DNA of 26,432 bases, taken from an uncultured Prevotella sp. GTDB taxonomy: Bacteria > Bacteroidota > Bacteroidia > Bacteroidales > Bacteroidaceae. A program made the translations under genes and the position numbers. Positions 16,167 to 23,554 of this stretch are shown here, one piece after another; within the stretch, counting starts at the first letter, position 1; each line of letters opens with the position of its first letter. The notes below the pieces were generated by a model. It had not been told where the DNA came from and did not search any database. It saw only the letters and a program-made list of their open reading frames with translations. The DNA lies in assembly GCA_905372445.1 (NCBI GenBank), contig CAJPPF010000013.1:1-26432 (forward strand), given 5' to 3'.

Positions 16167-17639
16167 ATGGGAGGTTTTTTTGGAACTATCACGCAGAAGC
16201 AACGCAAATGCGTTGCCGACCTTTTTTATGGCACTGACTACCAGTCGCACCTTGGCACATGCCGTGGAGGTCTTGCAACTTACAGCACTGAAGAGGGATT
16301 CTTCCGCTCCATACACAATCTGGAGAGTACGTATTTCCGCACACGTTTTGAAGACGAGCTAAGCAAATTCAAGGGGCATTCCGGCATAGGAGTAATAAGC
16401 GATACCGACGCACAGCCACTGTTGATAAACTCTCACCTCGGGCGCTTCGCGCTTGTCACGGTGGCAAAAATCAACAATATCGAAGAGATAGCCGACAAAC
16501 TTCTGTCAGAAGGTATGCACCTTTCGGAGTTCTCATCCGGAAAAATCAACCCCACAGAGCTTGTCGGTCTTCTTATTATAAAAGGTAAGACTTTTGTCGA
16601 AGGCATCGAAAACGTGTACCGCACGGTAAAAGGTTCATGCTCGCTTATGCTGCTTACCGAAGACGGTATCATCGCCGCGCGCGACTTCTGGGGGCGCACA
16701 CCGATTGTCGTAGGCAAGAAGGACGACGCAATGGCTGCCACGTCGGAGTCGACAGCGTTCCCGAACCTCGGCTACGAAACGACATATTTTATCGGTCCGG
16801 GCGAGATAGTCCGCCTGCGCGAAAACTCTATGGAGGTGCTACGAGCTGCCGAGAAGAAGATGCAGGTGTGCTCTTTCCTGTGGATTTACTACGGTTTCCC
16901 GACATCATGCTACGAGAATCAGAACGTAGAAGACATGCGCTTCGAGACTGGTCGCATCATGGGCGAGGAGGACAACACCGAGGTTGACTGTGCAGGAGGT
17001 ATTCCTGACTCCGGTATAGGTATGGCTGTTGGTTATGCGGCAGGTCATAAGGTGCCTTACACACGCGGCATCTCAAAGTACACCCCTACATGGCCACGCT
17101 CGTTTACGCCAACAAATCAGGAGTTCCGCAACCTCGTGGCAAAGATGAAACTCATACCTAACAATGCCATACTCGAAGGCAAGCGCTGTCTGTTCTGCGA
17201 CGACTCTATCGTGCGAGGCACTCAACTGCGCAATAATACCAAGGTTCTCAAAGAACTCGGAGCAAAGGAAGTACATATGCGTATAGCCTGTCCACCACTT
17301 ATCTACGCCTGCCCGTTCGTAAACTTCTCAGCAAGCAAGAACGAACTGGAGCTAATTGCACGTCGCGTCATCAACGATTTCGAGGCAGGCAACGGCAAGG
17401 AAACCACCCTCGACGAAGCACATACAGCACAGATGGTTGACATCTCTGAGGAGCGCCTGAAGGCTTATGCCACAACCGACTCGCCGGAATATAATGCAAT
17501 GGTGGCAGAGATAGCCCGCCGGCTGAATCTCGACACGCTGAAGTTCACAAAGATAGAAACAATCGTAAAGACTATAGGTTTGGAGAAATGCCAGATATGT
17601 ACGCACTGCTTCGACGGCAGTTCAAAGCATACACTCTAA
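16167..17639 (+). CDS. PurF-like amidophosphoribosyltransferase paralogue lacking the glutaminase nucleophile
   Basis: 490 residues with the two-domain layout of glutamine PRPP amidotransferase (PurF), the first committed enzyme of purine synthesis. The phosphoribosyltransferase half is well kept: PRPP motif CLFCDDSIVRGTQL (~341-354), DCAGGIPDSGIGMAVGYA and YTRGISKYTPTWPRSFTP. The N-terminus is MGGFFGT where active enzymes have MCGI; no Cys occupies position 2, and an in-frame stop upstream excludes a longer start. The glutamine-site HNGNL and RYST motifs are also replaced (VAKINN, GVISDTDAQ). Cysteines at 235, 375, 382, 475, 478 and 481 match the region of the Fe-S ligands of Bacillus-type PurF. 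It is likely unable to use glutamine; ammonia-dependent, regulatory or different chemistry remains open. It should not be assumed to be the cell's main PurF. Confidence 0.88.
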   Translation: MGGFFGTITQKQRKCVADLFYGTDYQSHLGTCRGGLATYSTEEGFFRSIHNLESTYFRTRFEDELSKFKGHSGIGVISDTDAQPLLINSHLGRFALVTVAKINNIEEIADKLLSEGMHLSEFSSGKINPTELVGLLIIKGKTFVEGIENVYRTVKGSCSLMLLTEDGIIAARDFWGRTPIVVGKKDDAMAATSESTAFPNLGYETTYFIGPGEIVRLRENSMEVLRAAEKKMQVCSFLWIYYGFPTSCYENQNVEDMRFETGRIMGEEDNTEVDCAGGIPDSGIGMAVGYAAGHKVPYTRGISKYTPTWPRSFTPTNQEFRNLVAKMKLIPNNAILEGKRCLFCDDSIVRGTQLRNNTKVLKELGAKEVHMRIACPPLIYACPFVNFSASKNELELIARRVINDFEAGNGKETTLDEAHTAQMVDISEERLKAYATTDSPEYNAMVAEIARRLNLDTLKFTKIETIVKTIGLEKCQICTHCFDGSSKHTL

Positions 17640-17712
17640 GATCGGTATGGAGCATTTCCAGCATATCAGGTCAAGAAAACAGGCAGCGAATGTAAAATTC
17701 TTTTGCTTTCCC

Positions 17713-17743
17713 TTGGTGGAACGGACAAAATGTAGTACCTTTG
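17713..17743 (+). promoter_or_regulatory. Promoter of rpsO
   Basis: TTG (17713-17715) and TACCTTTG (17736-17743) with a 20-nt spacer. The predicted leader of ~100 nt before rpsO could host autoregulation, but I see no defined structure. Confidence 0.8.
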
Positions 17744-17853
17744 CACCGCTTTTTCCACAAGGAAAGCCGTATTCAAGTCTGCACCGGTTGATAGTGATAG
17801 ACAGGAAGGCATGCGAAGGATATGATGTTTAACATTAATCACTAAAGAAAAAA

Positions 17854-18129
17854 ATGTATTTAGACAACGCTAAGAAGGCTGAGATTTTCAGCCAGTTCAG
17901 CAAGGCAGGCAACGCTACAGACACAGGTTCTGCAGAAAGCCAGATTGCATTGTTCTCATTCCGTATCAAGCATCTCACAGAGCACTTGAAGGAAAATCAC
18001 AAGGATTTCAAGACAGCACGTTCACTGACAAAGCTCGTAGCAAAGCGTCGTGCTCTTCTTAATTATCTCTACGACCGCGACATTGAGCGCTATCGTGCTA
18101 TTATTAAGAACCTCGGTCTCCGTAAGTAA
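17854..18129 (+). CDS. rpsO: 30S ribosomal protein S15
   Basis: 91 residues, close to the 89 of E. coli S15. Family signatures are DTGSAESQIALFSFRIKHLTEHL and HKDFKTARSLTKLVAKRRALLNYL, then YRAIIKNLGLRK at the end. It binds the 16S rRNA central domain early in small-subunit assembly. It is monocistronic between its own promoter and terminator; there is no pnp gene next to it as in many proteobacteria. Confidence 0.98.
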   Translation: MYLDNAKKAEIFSQFSKAGNATDTGSAESQIALFSFRIKHLTEHLKENHKDFKTARSLTKLVAKRRALLNYLYDRDIERYRAIIKNLGLRK

Positions 18130-18158
18130 TCGAGAACAAAAGCATTAAAGCAAAAAAT

Positions 18159-18187
18159 AAGGATGTCTCTTTTCTGAAGGCATCCTT
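18159..18187. terminator. Bidirectional terminator between rpsO and pnuC
   Basis: Stem AAGGATG (18159-18165) with CATCCTT (18181-18187), preceded by an A-run and followed by TATTTTTT. It therefore works for rpsO on the plus strand and for the converging six-gene unit on the minus strand. Confidence 0.8.
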
Positions 18188-18214
18188 TATTTTTTATGTT
18201 TTAGAAACACAGTA

Positions 18215-18988
18215 TTAGCTTTTTTGTTCTTCTGTCTTACTCAGCTTATTCCACATATATATTCCGTAGAAAGAGTTGACAAGGTAAACGGAATACTTTG
18301 CCACTACCATGAACGAGAAATCGGTGTCTGACTGAATCCAGATGAGAATAGACAGAACATTGATGAATAGCCACATATACCATTGCTCGACGTATGCCTT
18401 TACGGATATGAACATCGTCACAATGGCGAGCACTGTCGTCGTGGCATCAAGCCACAGCTGCGACTCACTGGCATAGTTTGCCTGCACGTGGAAGTGCATA
18501 TATGAGAAGAAGTCGGTGAGGTGTGGACCGGCAAATTTAAGGAAATAACCTAAACCGAGAACCATGACAAGCATCACAACGAAATATTCCGCACGGGTAG
18601 TCCACGTCATATAACGGGTATTAATCTGCGTCGACTCGTCCTTACGCTCACGCTTGCTCCACAAATACCAGCCAACGAACTGCATAGGAAGCGTGTAGAG
18701 AATACGCTGCATGGCATCGCCATAGATATGCCCGGAGATGGATATATATGTGTAGAGGAAACATTCTATGATACCGAATATCCAGTTTGCCATTGAGCCC
18801 TTGGCGCCGAGAACGACACAGAACACACCCATGACTGCCGACAAAGCAGCAATGAAATTGTTGATTCCAAACTCACCTTTAACGATAAACGATATTATCG
18901 CCAATACAAGGATTGCCGTCATGAGCAGAATCTCAAACATATTGAGACGGCGAAAACTCTTTACTACGGTATTTACATACTGATTCAT
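18215..18988 (-). CDS. PnuC-family nicotinamide riboside/vitamin transporter
   Basis: 257 residues with about seven hydrophobic segments. PnuC-type features are NNFIAALSAVMGVFCVVLGAKG, NWIFGIIECFLYTY, the QFVGWYLWSKR segment, and the C-terminal EQWYMWLFINVLSILIWI. The family moves unphosphorylated vitamin precursors (nicotinamide riboside, thiamine or riboflavin) across the inner membrane by facilitated diffusion, with trapping by a cytoplasmic kinase. No NAD or thiamine kinase gene and no riboswitch is seen here, so the substrate is undecided. It is the last gene of the six-gene unit, 18 bp after the beta-helix gene; this is an unusual neighbourhood for a vitamin transporter. Confidence 0.85.
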   Translation of the reverse strand: MNQYVNTVVKSFRRLNMFEILLMTAILVLAIISFIVKGEFGINNFIAALSAVMGVFCVVLGAKGSMANWIFGIIECFLYTYISISGHIYGDAMQRILYTLPMQFVGWYLWSKRERKDESTQINTRYMTWTTRAEYFVVMLVMVLGLGYFLKFAGPHLTDFFSYMHFHVQANYASESQLWLDATTTVLAIVTMFISVKAYVEQWYMWLFINVLSILIWIQSDTDFSFMVVAKYSVYLVNSFYGIYMWNKLSKTEEQKS

Positions 18989-19006
18989 GTCTATATTATT
19001 TATTGC

Positions 19007-20500
19007 TTACAATCCTGCACACGATACGACAATCTTCGCATCTTTGTTTGTATACTGTGTGGGCACAGTGAAAATCACACCGTCATATGCCACCGTCTGA
19101 CCGTTCTTTATGACAATATCAGAGGATCCTTTCTTAGGATATAGCACTGACTTCTGCAAAGATGATGTCGAAGGCGTGCTCTTCTTGCCACCAATACCCA
19201 TTACTGTGCCACCGTTGATATTCAAAGCATAGTCGGTCTTGAACGCCCTGCCTTCGTCTTCGGAGGCTGCGACATACACTTCACCACCTGCAATTATGAT
19301 GTTCGCATCGGTCTTTATGCCATGTCCCTTAGAGTCGTTTTGGCTATCATTAACATACATGCTGCCACAAGAAGCGCCAGAGAATTTTCCTCCATTGATA
19401 ACGACATTGCCAACAGCATTGAGCAGGCGACCACCCTTACCGGTGGCGAGAGCCTTTACGATGCCGGCAGTCATGGTGAACTTGCCGTCGCATTTCATGA
19501 CGGAAGCACTCGACATATCATTAGTCCCGGCATCATATATGGCGTCGCCGGTGCAGGTTATATCTAATTCGCCGCCGTTAATCTCCATAGCATCGTCACA
19601 TTTGATGCCTTTCGAAGCCTTGCCCTCAGCACGGATAACGAACTTACCGGCATTGATAAACATCTTGCCGTTATCAACGGTTGAAGGGTTTTTCTTCTTA
19701 CCGACATCAATACCGTCGCCTTGAGAGGTGATATTGACTGTGCCACCGCTGGCGAGGAAATACTGACCGATGTGGAAACCATCATTAGGAGCCGACGCTA
19801 CGGTGATAGTGCCTGTGCCTGCCTTCAACTGACAATATTCGTCAGAAGAGAAGCCGTGGTTCACTTTTCCATTGATGATAAGCGAGCCTGCCCCTCTGAA
19901 CTCAACATGGCCGTCGACATAGAAACAAGCCTTATGAGCATCACTGCCGTCGTTTGCCCCACGGATGCCGTCGGTAAGACTGTTCGCCTTGCCCTCTTTG
20001 AGCACGATGTTTATGCGTTTGCCATCCTGAATATTAACGGCGCACGAGTCAGGATTGGTCAGTGTAAGACCGTCAAAGACGAATGTTGCCTTCAGCGAAC
20101 CGTCCATATAGAGCGAGCCATCAGCCGACGAGCCGCTCAACTTATATGTTATCTCGTCGACAGTCTCAGCAGACTGCAGGACTGTAACGTGCGCGCCTCT
20201 TACCTTAACATCTATCAGATGAGCGATGCCTCCGGCTATGACAACATGGGCGGACGCATTATCATAAACAACAGCGACGCTGTTTGACTCTATATTGGCA
20301 TCGTCGATGACAATACTCCTGACAGCATTGACATCAAATGACTTCTTTCCTATGGTCAGCATATTACCATTCACCAACGCATTGCCTACCGCAGCGGCAG
20401 GATAAGCGTAGGTCACATTGCCCTGATTGACATTCAGCGTCTGTGAGAACGCCGATAGAGTGAGCATCAATCCAAAAAGAAAAACTGCCGGCTTTCTCAT
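19007..20500 (-). CDS. Exported Cthe_2159-type carbohydrate-binding beta-helix protein
   Basis: 497 residues with a signal peptide ending SAFSQ. From ~130 onward it consists of repeated beta-helix turns of the pattern G-x-(V/I)-x-(I/V)-N-G-G: DGSLKATFVFDGLTLTNPD, INIVLKEGKANSLTDG, HKACFYVDGHVEFRGAGSL, GGTVNITSQGDGIDVG, ALNINGGTVMGIGG. This is the signature of the Cthe_2159 family, whose founder binds acidic plant polysaccharides such as polygalacturonic acid. Asp-rich loops suggest calcium sites. The region ~20-110 (NGNMLTIGKKSFDVNAVRSI) is a separate small domain found in such Bacteroidota proteins. The start overlaps the stop of the preceding gene (ATGA), implying translational coupling. 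Confidence 0.85.
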   Translation of the reverse strand: MRKPAVFLFGLMLTLSAFSQTLNVNQGNVTYAYPAAAVGNALVNGNMLTIGKKSFDVNAVRSIVIDDANIESNSVAVVYDNASAHVVIAGGIAHLIDVKVRGAHVTVLQSAETVDEITYKLSGSSADGSLYMDGSLKATFVFDGLTLTNPDSCAVNIQDGKRINIVLKEGKANSLTDGIRGANDGSDAHKACFYVDGHVEFRGAGSLIINGKVNHGFSSDEYCQLKAGTGTITVASAPNDGFHIGQYFLASGGTVNITSQGDGIDVGKKKNPSTVDNGKMFINAGKFVIRAEGKASKGIKCDDAMEINGGELDITCTGDAIYDAGTNDMSSASVMKCDGKFTMTAGIVKALATGKGGRLLNAVGNVVINGGKFSGASCGSMYVNDSQNDSKGHGIKTDANIIIAGGEVYVAASEDEGRAFKTDYALNINGGTVMGIGGKKSTPSTSSLQKSVLYPKKGSSDIVIKNGQTVAYDGVIFTVPTQYTNKDAKIVVSCAGL

Positions 20501-20895
20501 TTTACAATTATCTTTTTTGAGGTCGAATTACTCTTCATTACGTATATGCCCTTTGGTAATAGAGCCTCAGCCGCGGCAATGCTTTTATAGTGCCCGAGAC
20601 GCATACCGGAGAGAGTGTATATCACTACGCCAGCAACTTCTGTTTCTGCGCTAAGTGCATCGACAGATGCAGGGTCGCCGGCGAAATAAAATTTCTTCAG
20701 TCTGGCTAACGGCAAGACTATTTCCTTGGCATCGTTCTTTGCCACGAGATTGCCGTCGACAAACGTGATGACAGTGCCAACAGCCTTCATCACCTCGCTC
20801 CCGGTGGTGCTTTCAAAGGTTATGACCTCGTACGACTGCGCCTGAACTGTGCAGGCAGCTATCGTGCAAAGTATGGAGAACAGTATTCGTTTCAT
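20497..20895 (-). CDS. Small exported protein with C-terminal sorting-type tail
   Basis: 132 residues; signal peptide MKRILFSILCTIAACTVQAQ. The short central part (SYEVITFESTTGSEVMKAVG, then LARLKKFYFAG) resembles the first ~90 residues of the neighbouring beta-helix protein only in length and position. The C-terminus VVIYTLSGMRLGHYK followed by LLPKGIYVMKSNSTSKKIIV is the tail typical of type IX-secreted or surface-attached Bacteroidota proteins (Y-x-L-x-G-x-R ... G-I-Y-V). No catalytic residues are apparent and I do not recognise a named family for the middle. It overlaps the next gene by 4 bp (ATGA). Confidence 0.75.
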   Translation of the reverse strand: MKRILFSILCTIAACTVQAQSYEVITFESTTGSEVMKAVGTVITFVDGNLVAKNDAKEIVLPLARLKKFYFAGDPASVDALSAETEVAGVVIYTLSGMRLGHYKSIAAAEALLPKGIYVMKSNSTSKKIIVK

Positions 20896-20922
20896 TTCAT
20901 CGTTATCTTTCTGCGGTCGTAT

Positions 20923-21519
20923 TTAATACATCACCTTTTTTCCACCAACGATATTGATGCCCTTGCGTGGTGCTGCAATACGCTGGCCGGAAAGGTTGTA
21001 GATGGCGTCAGAACGACGGGCGCCCTCGCTTTCCGGAATATCAATACGGGTCGTATTACTTTTACCGAAAGTCACTATTATGTGCTGTCCCATTGTTTCT
21101 GTCAGGTCGATAGTTATTTCGGCGGTCAGCTTATCGGCGAGCAAAGCATCGAGTGATACAGGAATACCTTTAAGCGTACTGCTTAGCATCGGTCCAATCC
21201 ATTGGGCATCAGCAGGATCATCGCCCGCAGTTATCATCACCTTCGATGTTTTCTTATAATGAATACCGGCGTCGTCACGGACAGGAGAGATACCGTCGAT
21301 AGTGATATTGCCTACGTACATAACGTCCTCACCGGTTCTGAGCGCGAAGTTCTTCAGCGATAATGAGGATGTTTCACCTTCGTTTTGCAAAATGATAATG
21401 CTCTCCATGCTACTTACTTCCATGCCATTGATATATACGTGCATTTCGTCTTTGAAAGTCTCAGCTGCTGCACTCATGGCAACAGTGATTAATAATAGTA
21501 ATGTAGTTAATTTCTTCAT
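20923..21519 (-). CDS. Exported calycin-like domain protein with sorting-type tail
   Basis: 198 residues; signal peptide ending MSAAAE. The body matches the Bacteroidota calycin-like (lipocalin-fold) pattern: strands around HVYINGMEVSSMESIIILQN, then SSLSLKNFALRTGEDVMYVGNITIDGI and AEITIDLTETMGQHIIVTFG. SLKNF followed by VGNITIDGI is the family's clearest mark. The tail IYNLSGQRIAAPRKGINIV plus GGKKVMY is a textbook C-terminal sorting/motif tail. Members are thought to be surface or outer-membrane binding proteins; the ligand is unknown. It is 19 bp downstream of the beta-barrel gene and 27 bp upstream of the next. Confidence 0.82.
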   Translation of the reverse strand: MKKLTTLLLLITVAMSAAAETFKDEMHVYINGMEVSSMESIIILQNEGETSSLSLKNFALRTGEDVMYVGNITIDGISPVRDDAGIHYKKTSKVMITAGDDPADAQWIGPMLSSTLKGIPVSLDALLADKLTAEITIDLTETMGQHIIVTFGKSNTTRIDIPESEGARRSDAIYNLSGQRIAAPRKGINIVGGKKVMY

Positions 21520-21538
21520 AATTGTGTCTGTAAAGTTA

Positions 21539-22291
21539 TTAAAAGCCCTTCACTACACCTATAGTGCAGTAGATAGGATACATTGTCTGTGATATTGTCT
21601 TGAACGATGACTTAAACACACCGCACATTCCCCATTGCAGGTCGGCATATATGCCCCAGCCGTCACGTATATATACATCAGCGCCGAAGTCAAGACCCCA
21701 AAGATAGTTACGCATATCGTCCTTAAAGTCATAGTCGCCGCGTTCGTCTGCAGAGCTGCCAATCTCTATGCACTCGCCTGTCGGTGTGTCTTTTCGCAGA
21801 TAGCCATTGTAAGCATATCCGTTAAACTGCTTATCAATGTTCCACGACAGATAAGGACCGAAACGCAACTTCAATATTGATGCAGCCCAATAAGTGGCTT
21901 GAACAGGAATGGAGATACTCCACGCAGAAACTTTCGTCACTACTCCACCGGTGAACAGACCTTCTATCGACTCACCTCCCTGCACCATCTTCATGTGGTA
22001 GCCTTTGGTACGGGCATCGGTCTTCATGGCTTTCCTGTCAAGATGCACTCCAGAGGTGATACCCCAATAGTCGGTGAAAAGATACTCATAGTCGAGCCCC
22101 ATCTGTATATTCTTCTGCAGAGTGAAACTGTTGAGCGAACGTACTTCGGCAGGCATACCTAAAGGCGACGTAGCACCGATGTTATAGCCCAGACAAAAAT
22201 CAAAGCATCTATTGCCGGCAAGTTTGTTCTGTGCGGATGCAACAGAAACGAAAGCAAAGAGCGCCAAGAAAAGAAAACAGTTCTTTTTCAT
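21539..22291 (-). CDS. Outer-membrane beta-barrel protein
   Basis: 250 residues with signal peptide MKKNCFLFLALFAFVSVASAQ. Amphipathic strands and turn-rich loops fit a small outer-membrane barrel: CFDFCLGYNIGATSPLG, IQMGLDYEYLFTDYWGITSGVHLD, WSISIPVQATYWAASILKLRFG, YLWGLDFGADVYIRDGWGIYADLQWG, with the final strand YCTIGVVKGF. It starts only 3 bp after the PCMD lipoprotein gene, the tightest junction of the unit, hinting at stoichiometric expression of the pair. It could serve as anchor or conduit for the exported proteins encoded after it; that role is inference. Confidence 0.82.
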   Translation of the reverse strand: MKKNCFLFLALFAFVSVASAQNKLAGNRCFDFCLGYNIGATSPLGMPAEVRSLNSFTLQKNIQMGLDYEYLFTDYWGITSGVHLDRKAMKTDARTKGYHMKMVQGGESIEGLFTGGVVTKVSAWSISIPVQATYWAASILKLRFGPYLSWNIDKQFNGYAYNGYLRKDTPTGECIEIGSSADERGDYDFKDDMRNYLWGLDFGADVYIRDGWGIYADLQWGMCGVFKSSFKTISQTMYPIYCTIGVVKGF

Positions 22292-22294
22292 TGT

Positions 22295-23425
22295 TTATTC
22301 CTCCACTACGATTGCCAGTTTATCAATCCACAACGTGCTGCCAATTGCTCCCTGATACATATCGCCGTCCTTGCTTGATGAGCAAAGGACAACCAGATTA
22401 TAGCCGGAATGCTTTAAAATATCGGCATCGATATTCTCCCAATAGTCGAACGCCACGTCAAACGCCGTCCAGTCCTCGTTGTGCTTGATGTCGTACAACC
22501 TCGCCATACCGATACGGTTAGGACTGGTCATGATATTCTCGCCGTTGAGCACTACTGCATTGCCCGCCATATCATGGTTCTTATACACCAGAGCATAGAT
22601 GGCAGCTTCGTCGGTTCCTTCGATATTATTCCCCATACGGTCCTGCATCTGCAAGCCGGGTTTATACTTGTAATAGCCAGTGAAACGCAGTGGTTTCTTT
22701 GCCGTCGGCAGTCCGAAGAGGGTACTCTGAAGTGTCTTCGTGAGCGCTTTAGACAGGTCAAAGCTGCCAAGGAAGATGTTCCCTGCGGCAATTCGCTTGT
22801 TAGTAGCCGCTCCCCACATGCCTGTGCTAAGCGTGGTGAGTTTCACGCACGCACCGTCAAAGCCATCAGCATCAGGCACTGTAGGATATGCCTCCGGCAA
22901 TGCCGACGAGCGTGCAATGCTGAATCCGGCATTTGCCGTGCTCCAGTTGGGCGCTTTGTCCTTAGAGAGGTCGGACCAGATATAATACTTCCCATTCTCG
23001 CTGAGGTAGTAATTCTCGAAGTTGTAGTCATAAACATGCTCCACGGTAGAGAAGCCAACGCGGTAGGTACGGTTCCACACCTTATCTTCCGACACCACGA
23101 CATACTCCTGCGGACCTTTCGAGAAATCGCGCACAGTGCCGCTCGCCGGAGTTATCACTGCACCGGGTGTGAGGTCGAACGTAGGGGCAAGGGCTGAGAG
23201 ATCGGCATATTGCAGCACATTATTGAATGTGATGTCGCTTGAAGCATAGTCGTTGGTAATGCCGGCTACAGTGTCGCTGGCGTGGCTGAACGTCGCCAGA
23301 GGGTTGGCAAGATGCACTGACGCCTTCCTTATATCGCACTCCTGATTCAGCGGTTCTTCCTTAAAGCATGACGAAAACAGCAGAGAGGCAAAAATGCACA
23401 GACTGATTATTATTATTTTATTCAC
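22295..23425 (-). CDS. PCMD-domain surface lipoprotein
   Basis: 376 residues. The start is GTG (23423-23425): the nearby ATG at 23427-23429 is out of frame and an in-frame stop lies just upstream. The lipobox LLFSSC puts the lipidated residue at Cys20. Residues ~25-120 form an Ig-like module (NVLQYADLSALAPTFDLTPGAVITPASG) often seen before the PCMD domain (putative carbohydrate metabolism domain), which follows at ~135-375: YDYNFENYYL, GACVKLTTLSTG, GNIFLGSF, PLRFTGYYKYKPG, then IDKLAIV. PCMD has a jelly-roll, carbohydrate-binding-like fold. First gene of the six-gene unit, with a promoter immediately upstream. Confidence 0.87.
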   Translation of the reverse strand: MNKIIIISLCIFASLLFSSCFKEEPLNQECDIRKASVHLANPLATFSHASDTVAGITNDYASSDITFNNVLQYADLSALAPTFDLTPGAVITPASGTVRDFSKGPQEYVVVSEDKVWNRTYRVGFSTVEHVYDYNFENYYLSENGKYYIWSDLSKDKAPNWSTANAGFSIARSSALPEAYPTVPDADGFDGACVKLTTLSTGMWGAATNKRIAAGNIFLGSFDLSKALTKTLQSTLFGLPTAKKPLRFTGYYKYKPGLQMQDRMGNNIEGTDEAAIYALVYKNHDMAGNAVVLNGENIMTSPNRIGMARLYDIKHNEDWTAFDVAFDYWENIDADILKHSGYNLVVLCSSSKDGDMYQGAIGSTLWIDKLAIVVEE

Positions 23426-23451
23426 ACATTTACGTTTTTAAAAAGACATTG

Positions 23452-23483
23452 CAAAGTTACGAAAAAAATATCACATTCAGCAA
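23452..23483 (-). promoter_or_regulatory. Promoter of the six-gene surface operon
   Basis: Minus strand: TTG (23481-23483) and TAACTTTG (23452-23459) with a 21-nt spacer. Transcription would start near 23445, about 20 nt before the GTG start, so the leader is very short. It is divergent from the GH92 promoter. Confidence 0.7.
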
Positions 23484-23500
23484 AAACCACAGTTTTTGTT

Positions 23501-23530
23501 TTGTACTGTCGTCATTTTACACTACTTTTG
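23501..23530 (+). promoter_or_regulatory. Promoter of the canonical GH92 gene
   Basis: TTG (23501-23503) and TACTTTTG (23523-23530) with a 19-nt spacer. It is only ~20 bp from the opposing -33 element, so one regulator could control both units. Confidence 0.75.
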
Positions 23531-23554
23531 CAATAGTATAAAAACATCCTGACA

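Noticed and set aside
18989..19006. Thiamine or NAD-related riboswitch ahead of the PnuC gene
   Set aside because: Only 18 bp separate it from the preceding gene, too short for a riboswitch, and no riboswitch core was recognised in the operon leader, which is only about 20 nt.
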